Origin: G039029935 sp039029935
GTDB lineage: Bacteria; Chloroflexota; Anaerolineae; Caldilineales; Caldilineaceae
Length of the DNA stretch: 17,694 nt
Direction of reading: 5' to 3'
Assembly: GCA_039029935.1 (NCBI GenBank)
Contig: JBCCFC010000100.1
Location: 1 to 17,694 of the forward strand
Below the pieces are notes generated by a model that worked only from the letters and a program-made list of their open reading frames with translations, searched no databases and was not told the DNA's origin. The position numbers were made by a program, and so were the translations under genes. Below, one piece after another: positions 1 to 6,937 of the stretch (within the stretch, counting starts at the first letter, position 1; each line of letters starts with the position of its first letter).

Positions 1-52
1 ACACCATGATTCCGTAGTAGTAGACCTTTTTCAACATCATTCGTGTATCGGG

Positions 53-331
53 GTGCCCTCTGGACCATGTACGGTAAGACAAATGATGGCCGAATTGTAT
101 AGGCATCTGTTGTTCCTACTACTTTTATTCGTCTTAATCGGATTTCTGGTAGCTTGGCTGAGGGTGGTAGTTTATTCATTCAATATGTACCCTTGCTCCA
201 TCTTTGATGGAAATAGTACAGAATCCGTTAGAACTAGAAAATTCATGATCAAACCGTCAATTTTTAAAGGGCATATTACAACACATCCAAAACCTGACAC
301 GCCAACTCATACCGACCAAAACTGGGCATGA
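53..331 (+). CDS. Possible small single-pass membrane protein (doubtful)
   Basis: An open frame of 92 codons begins at a GTG and has internal ATG choices at codons 11 and 12. Residues about 15-43 are strongly hydrophobic (run of Leu, Phe, Val) and would form one membrane helix; the rest is polar and shows no motif I recognise. There is no clear Shine-Dalgarno sequence in front of any start. Its last 56 bases overlap the 3' end of the opposite-strand methyltransferase/reductase gene, which is unusual for a real gene. It is the only sizeable frame in the first 275 bases, so I list it, but a chance reading frame is at least as likely. Confidence 0.18.
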   Translation: MPSGPCTVRQMMAELYRHLLFLLLLFVLIGFLVAWLRVVVYSFNMYPCSIFDGNSTESVRTRKFMIKPSIFKGHITTHPKPDTPTHTDQNWA

Positions 332-2171
332 GATAGACGCCCTGCACATATCGCTGCTCTTTGAGTGCCAGCAGCAACTCTTGTGCCATTTTTACCCCCT
401 CCTCACGCCCTTGTTTGCCTGCCTGCTCCATACGATGCAGTGCGGCTTCACTCAGCGTGATGCCAGGCACTTCGTTGTGTAAGAACGAGGCATGGCGATG
501 GCTCTGCAACGGTAGAATCCCAATCATCACAGGGGCAGGGAACGCACCATGTCGTTCTTCATAGCGTTCCAAAAAGTCAACCCACAACTGAGGGTCATAG
601 ATGGGCTGACTCATGGTGAAGTGCGCCCCACCACTGACCTTTTGATGAAACCGATCTACCTCTTCGGTCAGGTTGGGACGGGTCGGGTCACAGGCAACGG
701 CAATGGTAAAGCCACCGGGTTGCCCCATCTTTTTGCCAGAGAGATCAACACCTTGGTTAAATTGGCCGATGATGCGCACCAAGCCGATGCTATCCACGTC
801 ATAGACAGGCGTGCTGCCACTTTGATCACCCAAGCTGGGTGGATCGCCTGTCAACGCGAGGATGTTGCGCACACCCAGTGCATGAGCACCGATCAAGTCT
901 GCCTGTAACCCCATCAGCGAACGATCACGCGTGGTGAAATGCAATACAGTTTCGATATCAACCTGCTGCTGGATTTGTGTACACAGGGCCAACGCCCCCA
1001 TGCGCACACGCGCCATGGGGCTGTCGGCAACATTGACCGCGTCCGCCCCCATCGCTTTGGCATGACGCGCACCCTCAACCTGTTTGTCAGCCACAAAGCC
1101 ACGCGGTGGGTCTACTTCCACACTGACGACAAATTTGCCAGCCTGAATCTTCTGGAGCAACCCTGTAGCGGTGGTTTTGCTGTCTACGTCATGGGAAAGC
1201 ATATCGGGTAGCTCATCGTCAGCGAGACGAATCTCCGCATCGCCAACATCAAGAAGCTGCGTGTCATCTTGGAGGGCGGCATCTAACGCTTGGCGCATTG
1301 TGCGAATATGAATCGGTGTTGTTCCACAACAACCACCCAAGATGCGCGCATTTTTGGCAAGAAACTGGGGGACATGTTCACCAAAATATTCCGGGCTGGA
1401 TGGATAATAGAGACGCCCTTCAATGCGCTCTGGGAAACCAGCGTTGGGCATCACCGATATGGCGGCATCGGGTGCAGTGGCGTGGATGAGTTGCACAGTA
1501 CGCCACATCTGAGATGGACCGACAGAGCAGTTGACACCAATGATATCTGCGCCTGCGGCCAGCACTTGCTCTGTGACTTCACCGGGCAAAAGACCTTCCT
1601 GTGTCAGCCCATCTTGCGCATAGGTCATGGACGCCAAGATCGTTAGATCACACAATTTTTTTGCTGTTTCAACAGCCGCCAAAAGCTCATCCAGATAGAT
1701 GAACGATTCCATCTGCAATAAATCGGCCCCCGCCTCCCAGAGTACCGACATCTGCTCTCGGAAAATATCCTCCATCTCGTTGGCACTCAATGCCGGTTGC
1801 ACCCCCAGCGGACCAACGTTGCCCGCAATGAAGAGGGAGCGTCCTGCAATCTCACGCACATCGCGCACCAGCTTAACCGCGCCAAAGTTGATGGCCCGTA
1901 CTTTATCAGCCAGCCCATGACGCGCCAGCCGCAGCCGATTGGCCCCAAATGTGTGGCTACGAATGATGTCAGCCCCTGCTGAGGCATAGGCCTGATGAAT
2001 CTCCGTTACCCAGCCAGGTCGGCTGAGAACCAACTCTTCTAAACATTGCTCGCTGCTGGCACCTCGTGTATAAAGAATGGTTCCCATTGCGCCATCGGCC
2101 AACAGTGGTTGCTGCGATAATTTACGCAAAAAAGGATTGGTAGTGTTCATGCTTGAATGGATACCTTTCAT
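276..2171 (-). CDS. Bifunctional homocysteine S-methyltransferase / 5,10-methylenetetrahydrofolate reductase
   Basis: This cytosolic one-carbon enzyme joins a methyl transfer to homocysteine (making methionine) with reduction of methylene-THF to methyl-THF. Residues about 15-300 form the zinc-dependent homocysteine methyltransferase barrel, with DGAMGT at 26-31, the NCS motif with Cys215, and GGCCGT at 279-284 carrying Cys281 and Cys282: the three expected zinc ligands. Residues about 338-631 form the flavin reductase barrel, with Glu352 in VEVDPP, LTGDP at 440-444 and QPIYD at 522-526. The 631-residue length fits the fused family, which lacks the cobalamin modules of MetH. The first ATG (2171) has no good ribosome site; a second ATG at 2150 (codon 8) is an equally reasonable start. 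It lies downstream of the hydrolase on the same strand, separated by a palindrome. The 3' end abuts no clear terminator. Confidence 0.95.
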   Translation of the reverse strand: MKGIHSSMNTTNPFLRKLSQQPLLADGAMGTILYTRGASSEQCLEELVLSRPGWVTEIHQAYASAGADIIRSHTFGANRLRLARHGLADKVRAINFGAVKLVRDVREIAGRSLFIAGNVGPLGVQPALSANEMEDIFREQMSVLWEAGADLLQMESFIYLDELLAAVETAKKLCDLTILASMTYAQDGLTQEGLLPGEVTEQVLAAGADIIGVNCSVGPSQMWRTVQLIHATAPDAAISVMPNAGFPERIEGRLYYPSSPEYFGEHVPQFLAKNARILGGCCGTTPIHIRTMRQALDAALQDDTQLLDVGDAEIRLADDELPDMLSHDVDSKTTATGLLQKIQAGKFVVSVEVDPPRGFVADKQVEGARHAKAMGADAVNVADSPMARVRMGALALCTQIQQQVDIETVLHFTTRDRSLMGLQADLIGAHALGVRNILALTGDPPSLGDQSGSTPVYDVDSIGLVRIIGQFNQGVDLSGKKMGQPGGFTIAVACDPTRPNLTEEVDRFHQKVSGGAHFTMSQPIYDPQLWVDFLERYEERHGAFPAPVMIGILPLQSHRHASFLHNEVPGITLSEAALHRMEQAGKQGREEGVKMAQELLLALKEQRYVQGVYLMPSFGRYELACQVLDVL

Positions 2172-2181
2172 ATCTATAGCG

Positions 2182-2262
2182 ATCCAATAGGGGTACGGGG
2201 TGATGCAGGGGAAATGGGCGATTTCCCCTGCATCACCCCGTAGTCCTACACGTTGATTGGAT
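2182..2262. repeat. Long imperfect palindrome with a perfect 22-bp core
   Basis: Positions 2194-2215 and 2221-2242 are perfect inverted copies (22 bp) around a 5-base loop GGGCG. The arm is G-rich on the left (begins TACGGGGTGATG, ends GGGGAAAT) and C-rich on the right. Outside it, ATCCAAT (2182-2188) and ATTGGAT (2256-2262) are again inverted copies, so the whole 81 bp folds back on itself. It lies between two minus-strand genes, and no run of T follows the stem on either strand, so it is not a standard terminator. It could be a REP-like or MITE-like element, or a transcript-stabilising or attenuating hairpin between the hydrolase and the methyltransferase/reductase genes. Confidence 0.8.
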
Positions 2263-2296
2263 ATTTTGTGTTGTCGGGTCGCCTAAGTACTCTCAA

Positions 2297-3262
2297 CTAA
2301 GCTACAACCTGCCGTGATAAAAACGCCACAATGACAGGCGCAACCGCCTCCATCTGATCTTGCAGAATACCATGCCCTGCATCAAACTCATGATATTCAA
2401 CGGATGGCATGTTTTCACGCGCCAAAGCAATGGTATTTGGCGGGATTTCCGTATCACGAGTTCCATAAAGAAGCTGGATGGGTACCCTCGATTGGCCTAG
2501 TGCCTGATAGTCTTCTACATAATCCAAATCGGTGGCGTGGGTTAGTTGCTGGACAATGGCGTATTCTGTGCCTTTGATATCAAACTGCTCCGAGTTGTAT
2601 TCATAAAATGGCTCCGGATTGGGATGAACCAGAAACCCCTGATCAGCCCGTTTGATCAGCCGATCAACCAACAGAACACGCACAAAATAGGGCGCCAATA
2701 CAGGGTAGCGACGAAGCAAGTTGACAATAGGTAGACGACCCCCTTGAACCAGCGGGGCAATTAATGTTGCACTTGCCACATACTCCTGATGGTGGTGGGC
2801 GAAGTCGGCCACAATTGCGCCACCCAGTGAGTAGCCGATGAGATGGACGGGGTGTGGTAGTCGTTTTTTAACCACCACAGTCTGAATCAGTTCCCGTAGT
2901 TGGCGACGATATACCTCTCTGGTCATCGGTGTTTCAAGACGATCCGACCAGCCGCGATTGTAATGATCATAGGTGATAACACGGAATCCCGCATCAACAG
3001 CTGCCTGGATCAGGCGATCATAAACATAGGATGCAACAAACATCCCATGCACCATCACAACCGTTCCTCGTTTATTTGTGTATGTGTCCGACACTTTTGG
3101 TTCATAGACAGTGTAGTGTGTGATACCGTCTGAGAGTTGTGTGTAAGTGAGTTCTCGTTGACGACGCACTGCCTGAGCAACAAACCGTTCTCGATACCTC
3201 CCCGTATACAAGAGCAACGGTGAAAGCAAGAGAATGAGGATCATCAAAAAAATTAAAATCAT
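2297..3262 (-). CDS. Membrane-anchored alpha/beta hydrolase
   Basis: Serine hydrolase of the alpha/beta fold, substrate unknown. I chose the ATG at 3262 (321 residues) over the in-frame ATG at 3277, because GGAAAGGA lies just ahead of 3262 and nothing like a ribosome site lies ahead of 3277. Numbered from the 3277 start, the N terminus (about 6-24) is one hydrophobic segment, a signal anchor or uncleaved signal. The oxyanion HG is at 77-78, the nucleophile Ser150 sits in GYSLG (148-152), and the likely acid and base are Asp275 (YGTRD) and His302 (DAGHG). The triad is therefore complete. Length and layout fit the monoacylglycerol-lipase/serine-aminopeptidase type fold, but the exact activity cannot be read from the sequence. 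It may share a transcript with the methyltransferase/reductase gene downstream. Confidence 0.88.
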   Translation of the reverse strand: MILIFLMILILLLSPLLLYTGRYRERFVAQAVRRQRELTYTQLSDGITHYTVYEPKVSDTYTNKRGTVVMVHGMFVASYVYDRLIQAAVDAGFRVITYDHYNRGWSDRLETPMTREVYRRQLRELIQTVVVKKRLPHPVHLIGYSLGGAIVADFAHHHQEYVASATLIAPLVQGGRLPIVNLLRRYPVLAPYFVRVLLVDRLIKRADQGFLVHPNPEPFYEYNSEQFDIKGTEYAIVQQLTHATDLDYVEDYQALGQSRVPIQLLYGTRDTEIPPNTIALARENMPSVEYHEFDAGHGILQDQMEAVAPVIVAFLSRQVVA

Positions 3263-3341
3263 TATGTCCTTTCCCATGGTTAAAAGATGAAATCATAGCT
3301 ATACTACATGCGGTCATACCATGAGTTTTGTGCATGAAACT

Positions 3342-3400
3342 TTCGGGCGGTGAGTACAAAATCCGTGTGTGCCTTCATGACTCGATGCTCACCGCTCGAA
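3342..3400. repeat. Hairpin in hydrolase upstream region
   Basis: TTCGGGCGGTGAG (3342-3354) pairs with CTCACCGCTCGAA (3388-3400), 12 of 13 positions, around a 33-base loop. It lies about 80 bases upstream of the hydrolase start. It could be an operator half-site pair or a leader structure; no terminator-like T run follows. Confidence 0.35.
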
Positions 3401-3517
3401 GGTCCAGAAATCGCACGCTGTTCCCTCATGCAGTATATGCTTGTTGTGGTGTGAAACTTGTCCGCTTAATCATACCGTTAATCCGTAATTTTGCCAATGA
3501 CATCACTCTCAAAGCAT

Positions 3518-3674
3518 AATAAGGCCATTTCACAAAGATAGGAATCCGGTAGGGGCATGAGGTGGCGTTGGGGGTATAGTCCATTCTTTGCAAAAAAAAT
3601 GAGCCATCTCCCCACACACCACCTCATGCCCCTACAATTCGAGTGGGTAATCCATTCTGTGAAATGATCTTATT
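3518..3674. repeat. 157-bp MITE-like inverted-repeat element
   Basis: Three nested pairs of inverted segments share one centre: AATAAG (3518-3523) with CTTATT (3669-3674); CATTTCACA (3526-3534) with TGTGAAATG (3658-3666); and a perfect 17-bp pair, GTAGGGGCATGAGGTGG (3549-3565) with its complement (3619-3635). The 53-base centre (3566-3618) holds a short A run and no coding potential. Terminal inverted repeats, an interior without a gene and a small size are the marks of a non-autonomous mobile element or a large REP-type palindrome. I cannot define a target-site duplication with certainty. Its right end falls about 36 bases before the start of the next gene, so it may supply or disturb that gene's promoter. 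Confidence 0.7.
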
Positions 3675-3710
3675 AAATAAAACAAAAATAACAGAAATTC
3701 AAGGAAAACC

Positions 3711-4940
3711 ATGAGTACGGTATCACCAATTCGACTTCAAAATAGCTGGGAGAGTCGCTTCGCGGAAGCAAGACAACTGGCAAAAAATTATAACGATGAA
3801 GCGATCTCAAGCTTTGAAAAATTGATCGGTCGTCTGCAACGAATGCCTGAAAAACAACGCAAAGCCAATGATGAGCTGCTGCATCGGATTTTGTTCACAT
3901 CATACTTGGAGCTAGCATACTATCAGATCAAACGAGGGCTATACAGCGATGCGATTGAACAGCTAACCCAAATGTATGCCTTTTTAGAATTTAGTGAGCA
4001 GAGCATTGGTTGGCTTCGGGTTGCGCGTTTGCATGTCTTGGCAAATAATGCGGATGCAGGGCTTGCCATCATGGATAGGTTTTTGGCCGATGACGACAAC
4101 CATCACATAGGTTTATGGCTTCAAAAAATCAATATGCTACTCAGCATGAATAAGTTGGACGAAGTTCGGTCTCTGCTGGATGAGGTAGAAGAGAAATTTT
4201 TTGACGAGGACCAAAATTATATCGAGTCAGACCGACAGGTAGCAGAAGATGATGACGAGGAGGATGATGACGAGGGGGATGATGACGAGGATAGCGACCC
4301 TGTCACCTATGCCTATATCGCCAATGCTCGTGCCCGACTTGAAGCGGAAGTAGGCAATGCCGATGAATCTGTTCATTGGGTTAAAGAGGCATTTCGCCAT
4401 AGTCAATCTGATCGGGAAAATCCTGAGTATGCCTATATCAACCTGATGGAAAAAGGATTTCATCAACAAGCACTTGAGTTGGCAGATAGCAGGATACAAG
4501 AGAATCCAAAGGATCAGTTTTGGGCGGCGTTGGCCCACTATCGTCTCGGCCAGATTGAGCAGGCAGAAAAGATGTGGCAGGAAATTTTAGAGGTTGCGAC
4601 GGCTGAACAAGATGAAGCCCCCAGTCCGCTGGGTTTTATTGAAACAATTTTGCTATTTTTATATACAGGTGATGAGGAGGGGCGTGTTCTAAGTGGATTG
4701 CTCTCGACCATCCAGGAATCCGAGGATGAAATTGAATGGCCGCTCTATTTCTTTACGGGACTTGCATGGGGGGCGCGCAAAAATTCAGAGAACACACGGG
4801 TAAACTTTGAGCTGGCGCGCAACGAACATCGGCTTGATATGTATAAAGATAATCTATCTTATGCCCTCTATCTATATTGCCAAGACCTGTTTAATGAAGA
4901 GACCTTGGCCGATGTGCGCGAATATTTTGATGCGTCATAA
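3711..4940 (+). CDS. TPR-like helical-repeat protein with acidic insert
   Basis: A soluble 409-residue protein made almost entirely of amphipathic helices. Segments such as AYYQIKRGLYSDAIEQLTQM (about 69-88), the region near 207-228 and 272-292 (ALAHYRLGQIEQAEKMW) have the small/large residue spacing of tetratricopeptide repeats, so protein binding is the likely role. There is no catalytic domain, signal peptide or membrane helix. Between the two helical halves is an unbroken run rich in Asp and Glu (about 179-196), encoded by a DNA tandem repeat (see 4248-4292). AAGGA lies five bases before the ATG. It is flanked by genes on other strands or by gaps, so it is probably transcribed alone. The partner is unknown. 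Confidence 0.82.
   Translation: MSTVSPIRLQNSWESRFAEARQLAKNYNDEAISSFEKLIGRLQRMPEKQRKANDELLHRILFTSYLELAYYQIKRGLYSDAIEQLTQMYAFLEFSEQSIGWLRVARLHVLANNADAGLAIMDRFLADDDNHHIGLWLQKINMLLSMNKLDEVRSLLDEVEEKFFDEDQNYIESDRQVAEDDDEEDDDEGDDDEDSDPVTYAYIANARARLEAEVGNADESVHWVKEAFRHSQSDRENPEYAYINLMEKGFHQQALELADSRIQENPKDQFWAALAHYRLGQIEQAEKMWQEILEVATAEQDEAPSPLGFIETILLFLYTGDEEGRVLSGLLSTIQESEDEIEWPLYFFTGLAWGARKNSENTRVNFELARNEHRLDMYKDNLSYALYLYCQDLFNEETLADVREYFDAS
4248..4292 (+). repeat. Three 15-nt tandem units encoding an acidic tract
   Basis: The unit GATGATGACGAG plus one variable codon (GAG, GGG, GAT) is repeated three times at 4248-4262, 4263-4277 and 4278-4292. It encodes DDDE-rich units inside the helical-repeat protein. 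Because the unit is a multiple of three, slippage would lengthen or shorten the acidic linker without breaking the frame. Confidence 0.9.
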
Positions 4941-5007
4941 CACGTAAAATTTGGTCAATTTAGACACCAAACTTGGTTACTTGTGGCATCCGCAACGGCC
5001 ACCCCGC

Positions 5008-5016
5008 TGCTATACT
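5008..5016 (+). promoter_or_regulatory. Extended -10 promoter for the small gene at 5180
   Basis: TGCTATACT carries the TGn extension directly ahead of a TATACT -10 hexamer (5011-5016). There is no good -35 at 16-18 bases, which extended -10 promoters can do without. Transcription would start near 5022 and leave a leader of about 155 bases containing the hairpin at 5104-5126. Confidence 0.4.
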
Positions 5017-5103
5017 AGCGTCATACCTAGCTAGGACTGAATCTTGTTAATATCAATTTGTTGAGGAGCAGGCGTACAATCAATTGTTCATTTGCGATGC
5101 GAT

Positions 5104-5126
5104 AACACAGATTGCGAACCTGTGTT
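5104..5126 (+). repeat. Hairpin of the CACAGATT type in the small-gene leader
   Basis: AACACAG (5104-5110) pairs with CTGTGTT (5120-5126) around a 9-base loop ATTGCGAAC. The sequence CACAGATTGC at its left arm recurs in the larger hairpin at 6811-6857, which suggests one repeat family. It would form in the leader of the 5180 transcript. Confidence 0.5.
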
Positions 5127-5179
5127 ACTACATCAGTGATTTGTGCCTCGTTCCATCAGAACACAAAGGAAGGTCCATT

Positions 5180-5329
5180 ATGTTTGAGATGACGCGAAAC
5201 AGCAACGTAACCATGAACCAAATGACAACACGTTTTGACACTATGATACAGTCTGCACTGAAACCCACTGATGCCAACGACCCAGGTGCCACCGCAGAAA
5301 CCGCAGGGACAATCGGGAATGGAGCGTAG
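5180..5329 (+). CDS. Candidate 49-residue small protein
   Basis: AAGGAAGG lies six bases before the ATG at 5180, a strong ribosome site, and an extended -10 promoter is found upstream. The same frame is open back to 5084, but that earlier start has no ribosome site. The peptide has a Met/Thr/Asn-rich N-terminal half (MFEMTRNSNVTMNQMTTRF) and a C-terminal half rich in Ala, Gly, Thr and Asp that ends in GNGA. There is no Cys, no membrane helix and no motif I recognise. It could be a small regulatory or structural protein or a modified-peptide precursor; no modifying enzyme is visible nearby. A G-rich tract starts directly after the stop. Confidence 0.4.
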   Translation: MFEMTRNSNVTMNQMTTRFDTMIQSALKPTDANDPGATAETAGTIGNGA

Positions 5330-5331
5330 TC

Positions 5332-5388
5332 GTGTGGGGGGTATGGGTATGGGTGTGTGGGGGTGTATGGGTGTATGGGTGTGGGGGT
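5332..5388 (+). repeat. G-rich tandem tract, potential G-quadruplex
   Basis: Within 57 bases there are at least seven runs of three or more G, separated by TAT, TGT or TGTAT spacers (GTATGGGT and GTGTATGGG units repeat). This satisfies the usual pattern for a four-stranded G structure on the plus strand. It lies between the stop of the small gene and the 3' end of the opposite-strand MATE gene, so it could act as a barrier between converging transcripts. Confidence 0.7.
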
Positions 5389-5414
5389 GATAGTGAACAT
5401 CAATTCATCACTCA

Positions 5415-6776
5415 TCACTTCTTAAACGGCGAATCCCCCACACCGGGCCATACTCGTATTGCGCCCAAAACAGCACGCACAGTAATCCATGCGCTGCTAC
5501 TCGCCCATATCCATAACAGTGCGTTGATGCTGGTGACATCAATGAACCAGAGGGTGAGGATGCCAACGAGTGATGCGGTAAACATGGCATCACGCATATA
5601 GCGATAGTCACCTGTCCCCCAATGAATGCCGTCGGTGATGAAGGCGATGGCGTTGATGGGCTGGATCAAGGCAGAAATCAGCCATGCATGGATAAATATT
5701 GTCTGCGCTTCGCGCGGCACCATCCAGCGCATCAACGGTTCCTGCAAACCAATCATACCAGCGGTGAGTGCTGTGCCAGCGGCGACACTCCACCATAGCG
5801 AAACATTGGCGACGCGTTTCATCAAGTCAAGTCGGTCTGCACCATGAAAATAGCCAATCAAGCTCTGGGCAGTGGTGGAAAAGGCTTCAAGTGTCAGCGC
5901 GGTGAAGATAAAGACTTGGCGAATCACTTGATGTGCGGCCCCCGCTTCTGCCCCCGCTAAAGTGGCCGTGCGTGTTGCCATCACGATATAAAGCATGAGG
6001 ACACCTGTGCGTAGTGTGAGGTCTCTGCCCATTTTGAACAGGGACCATAGCTCTACCCAATGCACTTGACGTGAAAATCCCAATCGTCGCCCAACGGCCC
6101 AGACCGCAAATACGCCACCAATCCACTGACTGATTGTGCTTGCCCATGCCGCACCTGCCACACCCATTGCTGGAATTGGCGGGAACCACTGCCCAGCAAT
6201 GGACTCTGTGCCAAAGATCAACAGCCAATCTAGCCCGATATTACAGCCATTAATTCCCACGGCAATCCACAACGGGGTGCGCATATCCTGCACTCCACGC
6301 AAAATGCCAAAGGCGGCAACGGTTGCCAGCACTGGCGGTAGGCCGAGTAGCCGAATACGCATGTAGACAACCGCGCTTTGCTGGATTGCATCTTCGGCGC
6401 CAAACAACCGAGCAATCCCGTTTGCACTTGGCATCATCACCATAAATAAGGCCACGCTAATCAGCCCACCTAGCACCAAGGCGAGGCTGGCAACCTGTTG
6501 TGCCTGTCTACGATTGCCCTTGCCCAACGCTTGGGCAATTTCTGTTTGTGTGGCAATGCCCAAAAAGCTAAACAGCCAAAATGTACTCGAAAGCGCGATG
6601 GTCCCCACGCCCAACGCCGCCAACGGGATTGTCCCTAGCTGTGCCACAAACCCGGTGTCAATCAGCCCTGTCAGTGGCTCGGCAATCAGCGCGATGAGAA
6701 TCGCTGCCGAAAGCTGCACCAGTGTTTTGTTGGGTGCAGCCACAAATGGATGGTTTGTTGGATCGTCGATCTTCAT
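5415..6776 (-). CDS. MATE family efflux transporter, DinF-like
   Basis: Inner-membrane exporter with about 12 membrane helices, expected to expel a cationic or organic compound in exchange for sodium or protons. The 453-residue length is normal. The first helix region EPLTGLIDTGFVAQLGTIPL (about 33-52) is the typical start of the DinF branch of the MATE family, where the conserved Asp lies in helix 1. The second half begins near residue 250 (RTGVLMLYIVMATRTATLAG) with the expected internal repeat. No strong ribosome site precedes the ATG; GGA is found about ten bases before it. The gene converges on the small gene at 5180 and is divergent from the ABC importer, with a hairpin and the importer promoter between them. 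The substrate cannot be inferred. Confidence 0.92.
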   Translation of the reverse strand: MKIDDPTNHPFVAAPNKTLVQLSAAILIALIAEPLTGLIDTGFVAQLGTIPLAALGVGTIALSSTFWLFSFLGIATQTEIAQALGKGNRRQAQQVASLALVLGGLISVALFMVMMPSANGIARLFGAEDAIQQSAVVYMRIRLLGLPPVLATVAAFGILRGVQDMRTPLWIAVGINGCNIGLDWLLIFGTESIAGQWFPPIPAMGVAGAAWASTISQWIGGVFAVWAVGRRLGFSRQVHWVELWSLFKMGRDLTLRTGVLMLYIVMATRTATLAGAEAGAAHQVIRQVFIFTALTLEAFSTTAQSLIGYFHGADRLDLMKRVANVSLWWSVAAGTALTAGMIGLQEPLMRWMVPREAQTIFIHAWLISALIQPINAIAFITDGIHWGTGDYRYMRDAMFTASLVGILTLWFIDVTSINALLWIWASSSAWITVRAVLGAIRVWPGVGDSPFKK

Positions 6777-6810
6777 GTGTATAAGTCCATAACTCTGTCA
6801 TATCCGTTTT

Positions 6811-6857
6811 GGTTGCCAGTATCACAGATTGCCTATCTGTGACGCTGGTAGCCAACC
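6811..6857. repeat. Large imperfect hairpin in the MATE/ABC divergent region
   Basis: Positions 6811-6829 (GGTTGCCAGTATCACAGAT) pair with 6835-6857 around a 5-base loop. The inner 9 bp (ATCACAGAT side) is nearly perfect; the outer part matches CCAG and GGTTG after a 4-base bulge in the right arm. It shares CACAGATTGC with the hairpin at 5104-5126. It lies 35-80 bases upstream of the MATE start, so it would be in that gene's promoter or leader. Confidence 0.6.
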
Positions 6858-6883
6858 TGCGATACTGTTCTTGAAAAAGAAAC

Positions 6884-6912
6884 TTGACGACTGTTACATG
6901 ACAGATTACAAT
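6884..6912 (+). promoter_or_regulatory. Sigma-70 type promoter of the ABC importer operon
   Basis: TTGACG (6884-6889) and TACAAT (6907-6912) are separated by exactly 17 bases. Each differs from the consensus by one base. Transcription would begin near 6919, giving a leader of only about 20 bases to the first ATG (6938), or about 34 to the second (6953). Confidence 0.65.
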
Positions 6913-6937
6913 TGCCCTTAATGATTACTCAATATAG

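Larger units (their letters stand above)
3263..3710. other. Divergent intergenic region, 448 bp
   Basis: This gap separates the minus-strand hydrolase from the plus-strand helical-repeat gene and must hold both promoters. On the minus strand TATGAT (3297-3292) is a fair -10 box for the hydrolase, but I see no good -35. A 13-bp stem with one mismatch (3342-3354 with 3388-3400, 33-base loop) lies in the middle. The right part is filled by the inverted-repeat element at 3518-3674. Small frames here have no ribosome sites or recognisable content, so I call no gene. Confidence 0.6.

Noticed and set aside
549..908. Plus-strand frames opposite the methyltransferase/reductase gene
   Set aside because: They have no ribosome sites and lie wholly antisense to a gene with complete catalytic motifs.
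3263..3277. Earlier ATG of the hydrolase at 3277
   Set aside because: No ribosome site precedes it, and the five extra codons contain the GGAAAGGA site used by ATG 3262.
3102..3359. Minus-strand frame covering the hydrolase 5' end
   Set aside because: It overlaps the hydrolase in another frame, lacks a ribosome site and has no coherent domain.
5128..5418. Minus-strand frame with a Pro/His/Tyr-rich repeat peptide (HPYTPTHPYPYPP)
   Set aside because: The repeat is simply the complement of the G-rich tract at 5332-5388; there is no ribosome site and it overlaps the better-supported small gene.
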